Source: JAFAXA01 sp963777325 (lineage in GTDB: Bacteria; Pseudomonadota; Alphaproteobacteria; Acetobacterales; Acetobacteraceae). Taken from it: a stretch of 64,000 nt of DNA. The notes under the pieces are model-generated. The model saw only the letters and a program-made list of their open reading frames with translations, was not told the origin of the DNA and searched no databases. The stretch lies in contig CAVZQE010000022.1 of the NCBI GenBank assembly GCA_963777325.1, positions 558,001-622,000 on the forward strand. Reading direction: 5' to 3'. This document shows, in pieces, positions 9,348 to 18,467 of the stretch (within the stretch, counting starts at the first letter, position 1; every line of letters begins with the position of its first letter). Position numbers and translations under genes: made by a program.

Positions 9348-10319
9348 GCCGTCCCCTTCGCGCTTTCCGCCGATCTGCCGGAGAGGCTGGTTTTCTCGGG
9401 CGAGTTCGGGGCCGAGGTGAATTCGTTTCTCCCGTTCGTGTACTGGCTGCACCTCGCGGGCGAAATGCGCGAGCGGCGGATCGTCACCTATGACGGCATG
9501 CGGCCCTTCTACTTCTTCCTCGATCCCGCGCAGGTCGAGACGCGGCGGGAGACCCGCGCCTACGTGCCGGTGGCCACGCGCCCGGCCTGGCTCCCGACGC
9601 GCGACGATCACAACCCGCGCCGGACCGCATTCGAGCTGTTTCCGGACTATCGCGCCCAGTACAGGAACCACCTGTTCGACGGGGAGAAGCCGCTCCTCGT
9701 CGTGCATAACAAATTTACGCGCGAATGGGGTCGGCCGCCGGTCAATTTCTTCTCGCTCGATATGCTGCGGTGCATTTTCTCGGGCCTCTCCGCGCGGTTC
9801 ACGATCGTCTACACGCGCCCCGGAATCCGCGCCAGACGCACGGATTTTTCCGGCGACGAGCAGCCCGACGTCCGGCTCGACGATCTCGCCCTCGTGCGCG
9901 ACCATCCCGAGGTGCTCTTGTTCGAGGACGTCGTCGCGGCGGCGGCGGACGAGTACAGCTACAATAGGCTGAAGCTGATGCTGTACGCGTCGGCGCACTT
10001 CCACCTGACCGTGCAGGGCGGCAACGTGCATCTCGCGGCCCTATTCGCGGGATCGCTGATCGGCGTGCTGCACCGCTTCGGGCAGGAGATCCGGCGCAGC
10101 TACGCGCACGGTCACTTCCGGCATGCCGCCAATCCCCGGCCCGACTACCTGATCTGCCGCTCCGGGGAGGAGCTGATGCTGGCGCTCGACGTGTTCGCGG
10201 ACAGCCGGCTGAGCGACGGCCGCGTGCTGCTGCCGCCGGACCAGTCCGGGACCCTGACCGCGCTGTCGCCGGCGCTGCAATGCGGGCCGGACCGGATGCT
10301 TCCCGTCGCATGGGCGTAA
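9344..10319 (+). CDS. Unrecognised protein downstream of the OGT-like gene (probable start frameshift)
   Basis: About 325 residues. The ATG at 9344 overlaps the previous stop as ATGA, but its frame does not reach the conserved-looking body. Removing one C at 9349-9350 joins MS to VPFALSADLPERLVFSGEFG and the long frame to 10319. Without that, translation could begin at GTG 9417. The body has patterns such as PLLVVHNKFTREWGRPPVNF and FHLTVQGGNVHLAALFAGSL, seen in uncharacterised polysaccharide-related proteins; I do not recognise a named family. Context suggests a sugar-transfer or glycan role. Length 976 is 3n+1. Confidence 0.6.
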
Positions 10320-10832
10320 GCGTCGCGCGCATATCGGCGGCAACGCCTGGAGCGAGACCGATCCGCGCACGGGAATTGAGGTGCATCGCTACGGCTCGCA
10401 TCTGTTCCATTGCAGCAGCGAGGAAATCTGGGAGTACGTGCGGCGCTTCGCCGCGTTCACCGACTACCGCCACCACGTGTTCACGACGGCTGGCGGCCGG
10501 GTCTTTTCGATGCCGATCAATCTCGGCACGATCTGCGTCTTCTTCGGCCGGTCCTTCACCCTCATCGAAGCGCGCGCACTCGTCTTCCGGCACGCCTCCG
10601 AGCTTGCCGGACGCACGCCGGTTCACCGGCGTCGATTTCTTCGCCGTGCGCGAGCAGCTCCGCCCTGGGCAGAAGATCGTCTATACCGGTCCGATCGACC
10701 TTCGGCGGGCGGCTCGGATCCTACGCCTATCTCGACATGCACCAGGCGATCGGGGCCGCCATGCGCTGCGTCGCCCGCCGGGTGCCGCCCGCCTTCGCCG
10801 ACGGCCGGCCGTTCGCGCGCGCGCCCGCCTGA
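10318..10832 (+). pseudogene. glf: Decayed UDP-galactopyranose mutase (three fragments)
   Basis: UGM converts UDP-galactopyranose to UDP-galactofuranose. Only about 0.5 kb of the expected ~1.1 kb remains. Fragment A (10318-~10605): KRRAHIGGNAWSETDPRTGI, then YGSHLFHCSSEEIWEYVRRF and FSMPINLGTICVFFG, the FAD/substrate part; the preceding N-terminal Rossmann segment is gone. Fragment B, in another frame (~10622-10699): RFTGVDFFAVREQLRPGQKI then VYTGPID. Fragment C, in the third frame (10701-10832): FGGRLGSYAYLDMHQAIGAA, the C-terminal end with its stop. Roughly 80-100 codons are missing at each internal junction. It cannot be functional as read. Confidence 0.8.
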
Positions 10833-10839
10833 AACCCCT

Positions 10840-11355
10840 TCATTCGTCGTAGGAGACGAGGGTCTCGACGGGCACGTCGAGCTTCGACCGGCCGTGCAGG
10901 AAGGCGAGCTCGATCAGAGCCGCCGCCGCCGGCACCGCCGCGCCGCAGCTCCTGAGCAGCGCGATGCCGGCGGCCATCGTGCCTCCGGTCGCCAGCAAAT
11001 CGTCCACGACCACCACCCGCTGGCCGTTCTGGACGGCGTCCGCCTGCACCTCGATCCGGTCCGTTCCGTATTCCAGCGCATAGTCGAGGCCGACCGTTTC
11101 GCCGGGCAGCTTGCCGCGCTTGCGCAGCATGATGAAGCCGCAGCCGAGCTTGAGCGCGAGCGGAGCCGCGATCAGGAAGCCCCGGCTCTCGACGCCCGCC
11201 AGCAGGTCGGGCTTGTAGGGCTGGACCGCGCGCGCCATGCGGCCCATCGCGACCTGCCAGCCGTCGGCGTGCCGCAGCAGGGTGGAGATGTCGTAGAACA
11301 GGATGCCGGGCTTCGGGAAATCGGGAATGCCCCGGATGCAATCCTTGAGGTCCAT
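10840..11355 (-). CDS. apt: Adenine phosphoribosyltransferase
   Basis: 171 residues, the normal APRT length. The enzyme makes AMP from adenine and PRPP in purine salvage, in the cytosol. Visible signatures: N-terminal IRGIPDFPKPGILFYDIST, the substrate-loop region GVESRGFLIAAPLALKLG, and the PRPP-binding motif VVVVDDLLATGGT. It lies on the minus strand, ending eight bases from the UGM remnant, and is divergent from the DUF2842 gene. Confidence 0.95.
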   Translation of the reverse strand: MDLKDCIRGIPDFPKPGILFYDISTLLRHADGWQVAMGRMARAVQPYKPDLLAGVESRGFLIAAPLALKLGCGFIMLRKRGKLPGETVGLDYALEYGTDRIEVQADAVQNGQRVVVVDDLLATGGTMAAGIALLRSCGAAVPAAAALIELAFLHGRSKLDVPVETLVSYDE

Positions 11356-11469
11356 CGCGCGCGCCTTGAATGGAAACGGGAAGCGGCGTGTACAGTGATC
11401 GCCGCCCCGGAGGCAAATCCGCCCGGCGCGGGCCTGTCGGGGCCGCCCCAGGTCGCGTATGCAGCGCCG

Positions 11470-11661
11470 ATGACGCGCATCTGGATCGCCTCCCTCGCCG
11501 GCATCGCCGGGTTCTGCCTCTATGTGATGGGCGCCGTCGCCCTGGCCGACCGCCTGGCCGGGCTGCCCGGGGCGGTGAGCGCGCTCTATTTCGCGGTCGC
11601 GGGCGTGCTCTGGGTGATACCGGCGCGATGGCTGATGTACTGGGCCGCCGGCCAGCGCTGA
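11470..11661 (+). CDS. DUF2842 small membrane protein
   Basis: 63 residues with two transmembrane helices (about residues 5-25 and 37-56): IASLAGIAGFCLYVMGAVAL and SALYFAVAGVLWVIPARWLM. The arrangement and the WVIPA motif match DUF2842, a two-helix inner-membrane family of Alphaproteobacteria with no known function. The ATG at 11470 was chosen because only this part of the long open frame looks like protein. Confidence 0.75.
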   Translation: MTRIWIASLAGIAGFCLYVMGAVALADRLAGLPGAVSALYFAVAGVLWVIPARWLMYWAAGQR

Positions 11662-11668
11662 ACCGCGC

Positions 11669-12688
11669 TCAGGTCAGCAGCAGCTGCGCCACGTCCTTCG
11701 CCCGATCCGCGGGCGCATCCAGATCGAGCGCGGGGCCGACCGGCACGATCCCGGTCGGGTCGATGCGCGGGTGGCTCAGGTAGTAGTGCCGCTTGATATG
11801 GCCGAGATCGACGGTCGGCGCGATGCCGGGCAGCTGGTAGATGTCGCGCGTATAGGCCCAGAGCGAGGGGTAATCGACCAGGCGGCGGATGTTGCACTTG
11901 AAATGCCCGTAATAGACGGGATCGAAGCGCAGCAGCGTCGTGAACAGGCGCACATCCGCCTCCGTCAGCGCGCCGCCGCACAGGAAGCGGTGCTGCGAGA
12001 GGCGGCTCTCGAGCCAGTCGAGCGTCTCGAACAGCGGCCCGATGGCGTCCTCGTACGCCGCTTGGGTTTTGGCGAAGCCGGCCTTGTACACGCCGTTGTT
12101 GACGGTGTGGTAGATGCGCTCGTTCAGGGCGTCGATCTCGTCCCGCAACTCCGGCGGATAGTAGTTGCCGGGTTTCGCGCCGACGCCATCGAACGCCGTG
12201 CTGAACATGCGCACGATTTCAGCCAATTCATTGTTGACGATCCTCTGCGTGAATTTGTCCCATAACACCGGCACCGAGACCTTGCCGGTATAGTCCGGGT
12301 CCGATTGCGTGTAGATTTCATGCAGGTAGCGGCTCTCGAACAGCGGGTCCGGGATCACGCCCTCGCCCGGATCGAAGGTCCAGCCGTTTTCTCCCATCAG
12401 CCAGTTCACGACCGAGACCGGGATCAGCTCCTCGAGGCCCTTGAGCACGCGCATGATGAGCGTGCGGTGCGCCCAGGGGCAGGCGAGCGAGACATAGAGG
12501 TGATAGCGGCCGGGCTGGGCGTCGAACCCGTCATGCCCGGTCGAGCCGGGGCGGCCGTCCGGCGTCACCCAGTTCCGGAATGCCGCCGCCTTGCGGACGA
12601 AGCTGCCGTCGGGCCGCGCGGTGTCGCCCTTGCTCCTCGCCTCCTCCGGAGGCTGGCTATGCCAGACCCCGCCGATCAGCAGACCCAT
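11669..12688 (-). CDS. yqjG: Glutathionyl-hydroquinone reductase (Xi-class GST, YqjG/ECM4 family)
   Basis: 339 residues. Xi-class GSTs reduce glutathionyl-hydroquinones using glutathione in the cytosol. The catalytic motif is LACPWAHRT with Cys70 as nucleophile. Further family features: NENGWTF-like MGENGWTFDPGEG, EIYTQSDPDYTGKVSVPVLW, IVNNELAEIVRM, and the C-terminal RRLVDYPSLWAYTRDIYQLP. The start at 12688 is preceded by AAGGAG at seven bases; a longer frame to 12754 lacks this signal. Runs antiparallel to the DUF2842 gene, with seven bases between their stops. Confidence 0.92.
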   Translation of the reverse strand: MGLLIGGVWHSQPPEEARSKGDTARPDGSFVRKAAAFRNWVTPDGRPGSTGHDGFDAQPGRYHLYVSLACPWAHRTLIMRVLKGLEELIPVSVVNWLMGENGWTFDPGEGVIPDPLFESRYLHEIYTQSDPDYTGKVSVPVLWDKFTQRIVNNELAEIVRMFSTAFDGVGAKPGNYYPPELRDEIDALNERIYHTVNNGVYKAGFAKTQAAYEDAIGPLFETLDWLESRLSQHRFLCGGALTEADVRLFTTLLRFDPVYYGHFKCNIRRLVDYPSLWAYTRDIYQLPGIAPTVDLGHIKRHYYLSHPRIDPTGIVPVGPALDLDAPADRAKDVAQLLLT

Positions 12689-12767
12689 GCCGTCACTCCT
12701 TATGCGCCCCGCCCCGGCAGCATCGCTTGGAACGCCCGTGCGTTCACCTACCATAGCCGTTTCCGGT

Positions 12768-13511
12768 TCAGCGGCCAGCGGTCGCGATCGTACCGCCGGG
12801 CGCGACGCGCGCGATCTCGCTCACCAGCTTGCGGACCATGCCTTCCCCGAAACTGTGGAAATCGTGGATCTCGAGCACGAAGCTGCCCGGACCGCCCGCG
12901 ACGTTCTCGCGGTAGTAGTTGGCAAGCCCGCCGGGCGGCTGCACATGGGCGTAGGTCCAGGACACCGGATGGTCGTTAATGATCGCGAGGCCATTGATGA
13001 CGATGCCCGCGCGCACGGCGTCGTCGCGCGCGGCGGCGACGTCGCGGCCGGCATTGTTCGTGCCATCCCCGCAGACATCGATGACGCGCCTGGCGGCCTC
13101 GACCGGCGCCTCGGTCAGCCTCTGCATGGCCGCGTCGATCCCGGCGCTGATCGCCGTTCGCCCGAAAAAGGAGCGCGGCGCCTCGGTCAGCTGGCGAGCC
13201 ACGCTCGCGGCCGAGCCGTCGTCGCGGATCACGGTCCAGTCGAGCACGGTCTTCACCTCGCCCGCGCTCGCGAATTCAATATACGAGACGGCGATCGCCC
13301 CGGCGACGCCTCCCTGGATGGCGGCCAGCACCTCCTTGCTGGTCAGGGCCGCCGCGTATCCCTTCTTCTCCAGGTCGAACTCGGAATCGTCGATGCTGCG
13401 CGAGACGTCGGTGACGAGGACAAGGGCGACGTCCACCGGCTGCGCGGCCCAGGCCGCGAGCGGCGGCAGCGAGAGGGCGGCGACGGTCAGGAGACGGCAA
13501 CCGAACCACAT
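12768..13511 (-). CDS. Secreted DUF1194 / von Willebrand factor A-like protein
   Basis: 247 residues with a signal peptide (FGCRLLTVAALSLPPLAAWA). Mature part is a VWA fold: VDVALVLVTDVSRSIDDSEF holds the MIDAS motif D35-x-S37-x-S39, and a later segment RVIDVCGDGTNNAGRD contributes the metal site, as in DUF1194. These are periplasmic proteins of unknown function in Alphaproteobacteria. Start at 13511 was preferred over 13568 because it begins directly with the signal peptide. Confidence 0.8.
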   Translation of the reverse strand: MWFGCRLLTVAALSLPPLAAWAAQPVDVALVLVTDVSRSIDDSEFDLEKKGYAAALTSKEVLAAIQGGVAGAIAVSYIEFASAGEVKTVLDWTVIRDDGSAASVARQLTEAPRSFFGRTAISAGIDAAMQRLTEAPVEAARRVIDVCGDGTNNAGRDVAAARDDAVRAGIVINGLAIINDHPVSWTYAHVQPPGGLANYYRENVAGGPGSFVLEIHDFHSFGEGMVRKLVSEIARVAPGGTIATAGR

Positions 13512-13586
13512 GGCGCAGCCTCGTCCGGCGAGTACAGACCATGTTCCGCCTTTGCCGGGGCGGCGCAAAGTAAAATCGCGATGCGG

Positions 13587-14564
13587 TCAGGTCGCGAACC
13601 GGGCCAGCCGGACGGCCGTATGGCCCCGGCTCGGCCGCAGGCTCGGCATCACCAGCAGGCAATCCGGGTGCGGGGTGCGAATTTCGGTCGGTCCATCGAC
13701 CGCGATGAGGGTGTCCGCTGCCGGGACCACATCCCCGCCGCGAAAAGGCTGGGCGAAGGTGAAGGCCGCGGTCGCGGCCGTCACGACGGTCGTGACCTCG
13801 GCGAAGCGGGGCGGCGCGGGCGGTCGGGGCAGCACACCGGAAATGTCGGCGGCGAGCCCGACATGGCGCAGCACGCCGCCGATGCAGGCCTGCGTCATGC
13901 CGACGGTGGAGGCCTCCCAATGCTGCCCGGCCTCGACCAGCGCCGCCGCCGCGGCGGTATCCGGATCGGTGAACCGGTGATAGTCGATCAGCCGTCGTCC
14001 GCTCGCATGGCCGGCATCGGCGACGATCAGTTCCGGAACACCGATGCCGAACGCGAGCCGCCGTCCCTTGGCGGACGAGCCGCTGAGCAGCAGGGGATCG
14101 GAGGGCCAGAGCATCGAGTGCAGGTCGAGCAGCACGTCCACCGTCTCGATCAGGGGCCGGATCTCGCGCGCCCGATCCAGTTCGGAGGAGCGGCGGGGGC
14201 CGCCGAGCACGTCCTCGGCCCAGAGGCGGTTCATGTCCTCGTCCACGAAGCGCGACGCGGTTGGCTGCCGCGGGTCGAACCGCCCGAAGGCCGCAAGGTT
14301 CAGGAACCCGAATGTGATGCGCCCCCGCGCCGGGCGCAGGCCCTCGCGCAGCAGGCGATCGAGCGCGATCGCGCCCGCGATCTCGTTGCCATGGGTGAGA
14401 GCGGTCAGCGCGAGATGCGGCCCGGGCCGGGAGCTGTCATGCGTGGTGAAGCCCGGCACGCCCGTATTGCCGTCGCGCCACGGCGAGAGGTCGGGAGCCG
14501 TCAGCCGCACGTCGAATTGCGGGAAGGGGGGCGGTGTCAGGGAGAGGTCTGGCTTCGTATCCAC
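13587..14564 (-). CDS. Succinylglutamate desuccinylase / aspartoacylase family zinc hydrolase
   Basis: 325 residues. M14-like zinc carboxypeptidase fold that removes acyl groups from N-acyl amino acids or small amides. Zinc ligands appear at His58 and Glu61 in THGNEIAGAIALDRLL and His149 in LLDLHSMLWPSDPLL; VDEDMNRLW is the arginine/asparagine substrate-binding region. Exact substrate is unknown. It starts 23 bases after argE on the same strand and likely shares its transcript, facing the peptide ABC transporter. An uptake-and-hydrolysis unit for N-acylated amino acids or peptides is inferred. Confidence 0.85.
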   Translation of the reverse strand: MDTKPDLSLTPPPFPQFDVRLTAPDLSPWRDGNTGVPGFTTHDSSRPGPHLALTALTHGNEIAGAIALDRLLREGLRPARGRITFGFLNLAAFGRFDPRQPTASRFVDEDMNRLWAEDVLGGPRRSSELDRAREIRPLIETVDVLLDLHSMLWPSDPLLLSGSSAKGRRLAFGIGVPELIVADAGHASGRRLIDYHRFTDPDTAAAAALVEAGQHWEASTVGMTQACIGGVLRHVGLAADISGVLPRPPAPPRFAEVTTVVTAATAAFTFAQPFRGGDVVPAADTLIAVDGPTEIRTPHPDCLLVMPSLRPSRGHTAVRLARFAT

Positions 14565-14587
14565 GGAACCTCACGCGCAGGGCCGGT

Positions 14588-15766
14588 TCAGGCGAGCAGC
14601 CGATCCGCAAGGCGGCGGATGAAGACGTCGCACGCATCGAGTTCGCTGCGCGCGATCCATTCGTCCGGCCGGTGTGCCTGGGCGATATCGCCCGGTCCAC
14701 AGATGATGGTGGCGATCCCGGCCTCCGCATAGAGGCCCGCCTCGGTTCCGTAGCTGACATGGCCGGCGGCATTGGTTCCGCACAGATGCATCACGGCGGC
14801 CGTAAGCGCGTGCTCCGGCCGCAGCGACAGCCCTGGTATCCAGTTGTCGATCTCGAATGCGAACCCGGCTTCGGGGTGGCCTCGCTTCATGTCGGGTTCG
14901 ATCGCGCGGCGGACGAACGCCTTGAAGCGTTCGACTTCGGCGTGCATGTCGTCGGCTGGGACCGTCCGCCATTCCATCGCGAACGCGCAGCGTTCGGGGA
15001 TGATGTTGAGGATCGATCCGCCCTCGACGGTTCCGACATGGACGGTCGTGTGCGGCGGATCGAAGCCCTCCTCGAACGGACCTTCGGTCGCGAAGCGCTC
15101 GGCTTCGGCGGCGGCGTGCATGATGGCGGCGGAGGCGGCGTAGATCGCGTTGACGCCGCGCGCGGGCGCGCTCGAATGGCCGGGCGCGCCGCGCACGCTC
15201 ACGCGCAGCACCAGCCGGCCCTTATGCGCGACTACGGGCCGCATCAGCGATGGCTCGCCGACCACGCAGAGCTCCGGCTTCGCGCCCGAAAGCGCCATGT
15301 CCTGGATGAGACGGCGGGCGCCGTTGCAGGTGGTCTCCTCGTCGTAGCTGATGAACAGATGCAGGGGCCGCGAGAGACGCCGCGCCTGCAAATCCGGCAC
15401 GGCCGCGAGAGCGGATGCGACGAACCCCTTCATGTCGGCCGTGCCGCGCCCGTAGAGCCGTCCGCCTTCCATCCGGAGCGCGAACGGATCGGAGGTCCAG
15501 GCCTGGCCATCGACCGGCACCGTGTCCACATGTCCCGAGAGCGCGAGGCCGCCCGGCCCCGGCCCGCCGATCGTGGCCTGGATATTGGCCTTGCGCCCGG
15601 ACTCGTCGGTGCTGATCCGGTACGGGACGCCATGCGTGTCGAGGTAGCTCCGGATGAAGCCGATCAACGCGAGATTGGAGTTTCGGCTTGTGGTATCGAA
15701 CGATACCATCCGGTCGAGCAACTCCAGCGTGGATTGCCGGGGGACGGGGGTGGACGGGCTGGACAT
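14588..15766 (-). CDS. argE: Acetylornithine deacetylase / M20 peptidase
   Basis: 392 residues, standard for ArgE. M20 metallopeptidases hydrolyse N-acetylornithine or similar N-acyl amino acids using two zinc ions. Metal ligands and catalytic residues visible: LSGHVDTVPVDG (His79, catalytic Asp81), YGRGTADMKGF (Asp111), ISYDEETTCNG (catalytic Glu143 with Glu144), CVVGEPS. Gene order with the AspA/AstE-like hydrolase and divergent peptide transporter leaves open a catabolic role rather than arginine synthesis. The 142-base divergent gap upstream probably contains both promoters. Confidence 0.88.
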   Translation of the reverse strand: MSSPSTPVPRQSTLELLDRMVSFDTTSRNSNLALIGFIRSYLDTHGVPYRISTDESGRKANIQATIGGPGPGGLALSGHVDTVPVDGQAWTSDPFALRMEGGRLYGRGTADMKGFVASALAAVPDLQARRLSRPLHLFISYDEETTCNGARRLIQDMALSGAKPELCVVGEPSLMRPVVAHKGRLVLRVSVRGAPGHSSAPARGVNAIYAASAAIMHAAAEAERFATEGPFEEGFDPPHTTVHVGTVEGGSILNIIPERCAFAMEWRTVPADDMHAEVERFKAFVRRAIEPDMKRGHPEAGFAFEIDNWIPGLSLRPEHALTAAVMHLCGTNAAGHVSYGTEAGLYAEAGIATIICGPGDIAQAHRPDEWIARSELDACDVFIRRLADRLLA

Positions 15767-15908
15767 GCCGGCACTCTATACGCATCGCGGGACGGAGCAA
15801 CCGTACGCGGCTTCTCCGGCGACATCCAGGCCCGGCGCTGGCGGAGCAGGCCGGCCGCCGCTATGATCCCGCACATATGCCCGTCTGGGCGCCTGAGGAG
15901 CATCGTCG

Positions 15909-17505
15909 ATGGGTTTGGTCGCGGGCCTGCGGGCCGCATCGGTCGCCGCAATACTTTGCTGCATCTCCCCCGTGGTCCTGTCGGCTCAGACGATCACCCT
16001 CGCCGTGGCGGCGCCGGTCACAAGCATCGATCCGCATTATCACAATCTGACGCCCAATCAGGCCATGGCCGCGGACATCTTCGAGCCTCTGGTGGACATG
16101 GACGCGACCGCGCACCCCGTTCCGGCCCTGGCCGAAAGCTGGCGCCGGGTCGACGACCGTACATGGGAGTTCAAGCTCCGCCATGCGCGTTTCCACAACG
16201 GCGATGAATTCACGGCCGATGACGTCGCGTTCACGCTCGCCCGTGTGCCCAAGGTCGTCAACAGCCCCAGCTCCTACGCGATCTACACCCGCGCCATAGA
16301 AAGCGTGCAGGTCGTCGATCCGCACACGATCCGGCTCACGACCAAGACGGTCTATCCGCTGCTGCCGATCGATCTGACCCAGGTCTCGATCATCTGCCGC
16401 TGTGTCGGGCCGGACCCCACGACCGAGGACTTCAACAGCGGCAAGGACGCGATCGGCACCGGCCCGTTCCGCTTCGTCTCCTACACGCCCAGCGACCGGA
16501 TCGAGCTTGAGCGTAACGACCAGTGGTGGGGCCGCGCGTCCGCCTGGAAGCATGTCACGTATCGCATCATCAGCAACGACGGCGCGCGCGCCGCGGCGCT
16601 GCTCGCGGGCGACGTGCAGTTTATCGAACTCAGTGCCGACCAGCGACATCGCGGCATTGCGCAAGAACCCGTCGCTTACGCTGTCCGAGATCGTCGGTCT
16701 CAGGCTGATCTATCTGGCGCTCGACCAGTCGCGCGACGGGCCGACGCCGTTCGTCACCGGCCCGAACGGCGAGACGCTCGACGGCAATCCGTTGAAGGAC
16801 CGGCGCGTGCGCGAGGCGCTGTCGATCGCCATCAACCGTCCGGGCATCGTCGAGCGCATCATGGAAAACGCGGCGATCGCGTCGGGGCAATTCCTGCCGC
16901 CCGGCAGCTATAGCTACGTGCCCGACCTGCCGCCGCCGCCCTTCGAGGCGGCGCGGGCCCGGAAGCTGCTTGCGGACGCAGGCTATCCGAACGGCCTGAC
17001 GATGACGCTGCACAGCCCGAACAATCGCTATCTCAACGATGAGCGCATCGCGCAGGCGATCGGGCAGATGTGGTCCAGGATCGGGGTCAGGACGAGCGTC
17101 GAGGCGCTGCCCTGGACGAGCTTCGTCGCGCACGCGAACAAGCAGGACTATTCGGCCTTTCTGCAGGGCTGGGCGAGCGCGACCGGCGAGGCCTCCAACC
17201 CGCTCCGCGCGCTGGTCGCCACCTGGAATCCGGCCAAGGGCTTCGGCACCACCAATCGCGGGCGCTACTCGAACCCGGCGCTCGACGGCGTGCTGGAACG
17301 TGCGTTGGCGACGGTCGATGACAAAGCGCGCGAGACGCTGCTCGAGCAGGCGACGAGCATGGCGTTCGGGGATGTCGCCATCATCCCGCTGCACAACCAG
17401 AAGAACATCTGGGCGATGAAGGCCGGCCTCACCTACGTGCCGCGCGCCGACGAGGAGACGCGCGTCGTCGATATCCGTCCGCGGGAGGCCGCCGCCGCGC
17501 GATGA
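15909..17505 (+). CDS. Peptide ABC transporter substrate-binding protein, frameshifted
   Basis: About 531 residues if one surplus base is removed. SBP family 5 (DppA/OppA type) with a signal peptide ending near LSAQT. N-terminal frame: ITLAVAAPVTSIDPHYHNLT, FKLRHARFHNGDEFTADDVA, IGTGPFRFVSYTP. The frame changes between 16629 and 16632: VQFIE L then VPTSDIAALRKNPSLTLSEI, continuing with VREALSIAINRPGIVERIME and RKLLADAGYPNGLTMTLHSP to the stop at 17505. Both halves are well conserved, so a sequence error is likely. Length 1597 is 3n+1. The stop overlaps the permease start (ATGA). Confidence 0.85.
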
Positions 17506-18467
17506 CCGCCTGGATCGCCGGGCGGCTGCTGCAGGCGCTCGGGGTTGTGTTCTTAATGACCGTGATCGTGTTCGCCGGGCTGCACGCCATCGGCAATCCG
17601 GCCGACATCCTGATCTCGCCCCAGGCGGACCAGGCCGAGCGCATCCGCGTCGTCGCGTCGCTCGGCCTCGACCGGCCGCTCTGGACGCAATATGCCCTGT
17701 TCCTGCGCGGCCTCGAGCATGGCGATCTTGGCCGCAGTTTCGTCTACAACGAACCGGCGCTGCGCCTGATCGCCGAGCGGATGCCGGCGACGCTCGAACT
17801 CGCGACGACGGCGGTGCTGCTGTCGCTCGTGATCGGCTTGCCGTTCGGCCTCCATGCCGGGCTGCATCCGCGCAGCCTCGGGGCGCGGGCGGTGATGGCG
17901 GCCAGCGTGCTCGGCTTCAGCTTGCCGACCTTCTGGGTCGGGCTAATGCTCATTCTCGTGTTCGCGGTCCAGCTCGGCTGGCTGCCCAGCACGGGGCGCG
18001 GGGCGACCGCGACGCTGTTCGGGATGCAGTGGTCTTTCCTGACCTGGGATGGTCTGCGTCACCTCGCCTTGCCCGCCGTCAACCTCGCCTTGTTCAACAT
18101 CGCGCTCGTGCTGCGGCTGACGCGGGCGGGCGTCCGGGAGGCGATGGCGTCCGACTTCGTCCGCTACGCCCGCGCGAAGGGGCTGACCGAAAGGCGCATC
18201 GTGCTCGTGCACGTGCTGCGCATCGTGCTCATTCCGGTGACCACCGTTATCGGCCTCGAACTCGGCTCCACCATCGCCTACTCCGTCGTCACCGAGACGG
18301 TGTTCGCGTGGCCCGGCATGGGCAAGCTCATCATCGACAGCATCTACGTGCTCGACCGGCCGGTGATCGTCGCCTATCTCATGCTGATCGTCCTCGCCTT
18401 CGTCGTCATCAATCTCTCGGTCGATATGCTGCATCGCGCGCTCGATCCGCGCCTGCGCGATGAGTGA
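17502..18467 (+). CDS. Peptide ABC transporter permease, DppB type
   Basis: 321 residues, six predicted membrane helices starting MTAWIAGRLLQALGVVFLMT. The cytoplasmic EAA loop for ATPase contact is present (SDFVRYARAKGLTERRIVLV). C-terminal GSTIAYSVVTETVFAWPGMG and VDMLHRALDPRLRDE are typical of DppB/OppB/GsiC. It overlaps the binding protein (ATGA) and the next permease by 8 bases. No ATPase gene follows. Confidence 0.92.
   Translation: MTAWIAGRLLQALGVVFLMTVIVFAGLHAIGNPADILISPQADQAERIRVVASLGLDRPLWTQYALFLRGLEHGDLGRSFVYNEPALRLIAERMPATLELATTAVLLSLVIGLPFGLHAGLHPRSLGARAVMAASVLGFSLPTFWVGLMLILVFAVQLGWLPSTGRGATATLFGMQWSFLTWDGLRHLALPAVNLALFNIALVLRLTRAGVREAMASDFVRYARAKGLTERRIVLVHVLRIVLIPVTTVIGLELGSTIAYSVVTETVFAWPGMGKLIIDSIYVLDRPVIVAYLMLIVLAFVVINLSVDMLHRALDPRLRDE

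Noticed and set aside
12591..14732. 713-codon open frame on the plus strand across the VWA and AspA-like genes
   Set aside because: No domain pattern, and the minus-strand genes are convincing.
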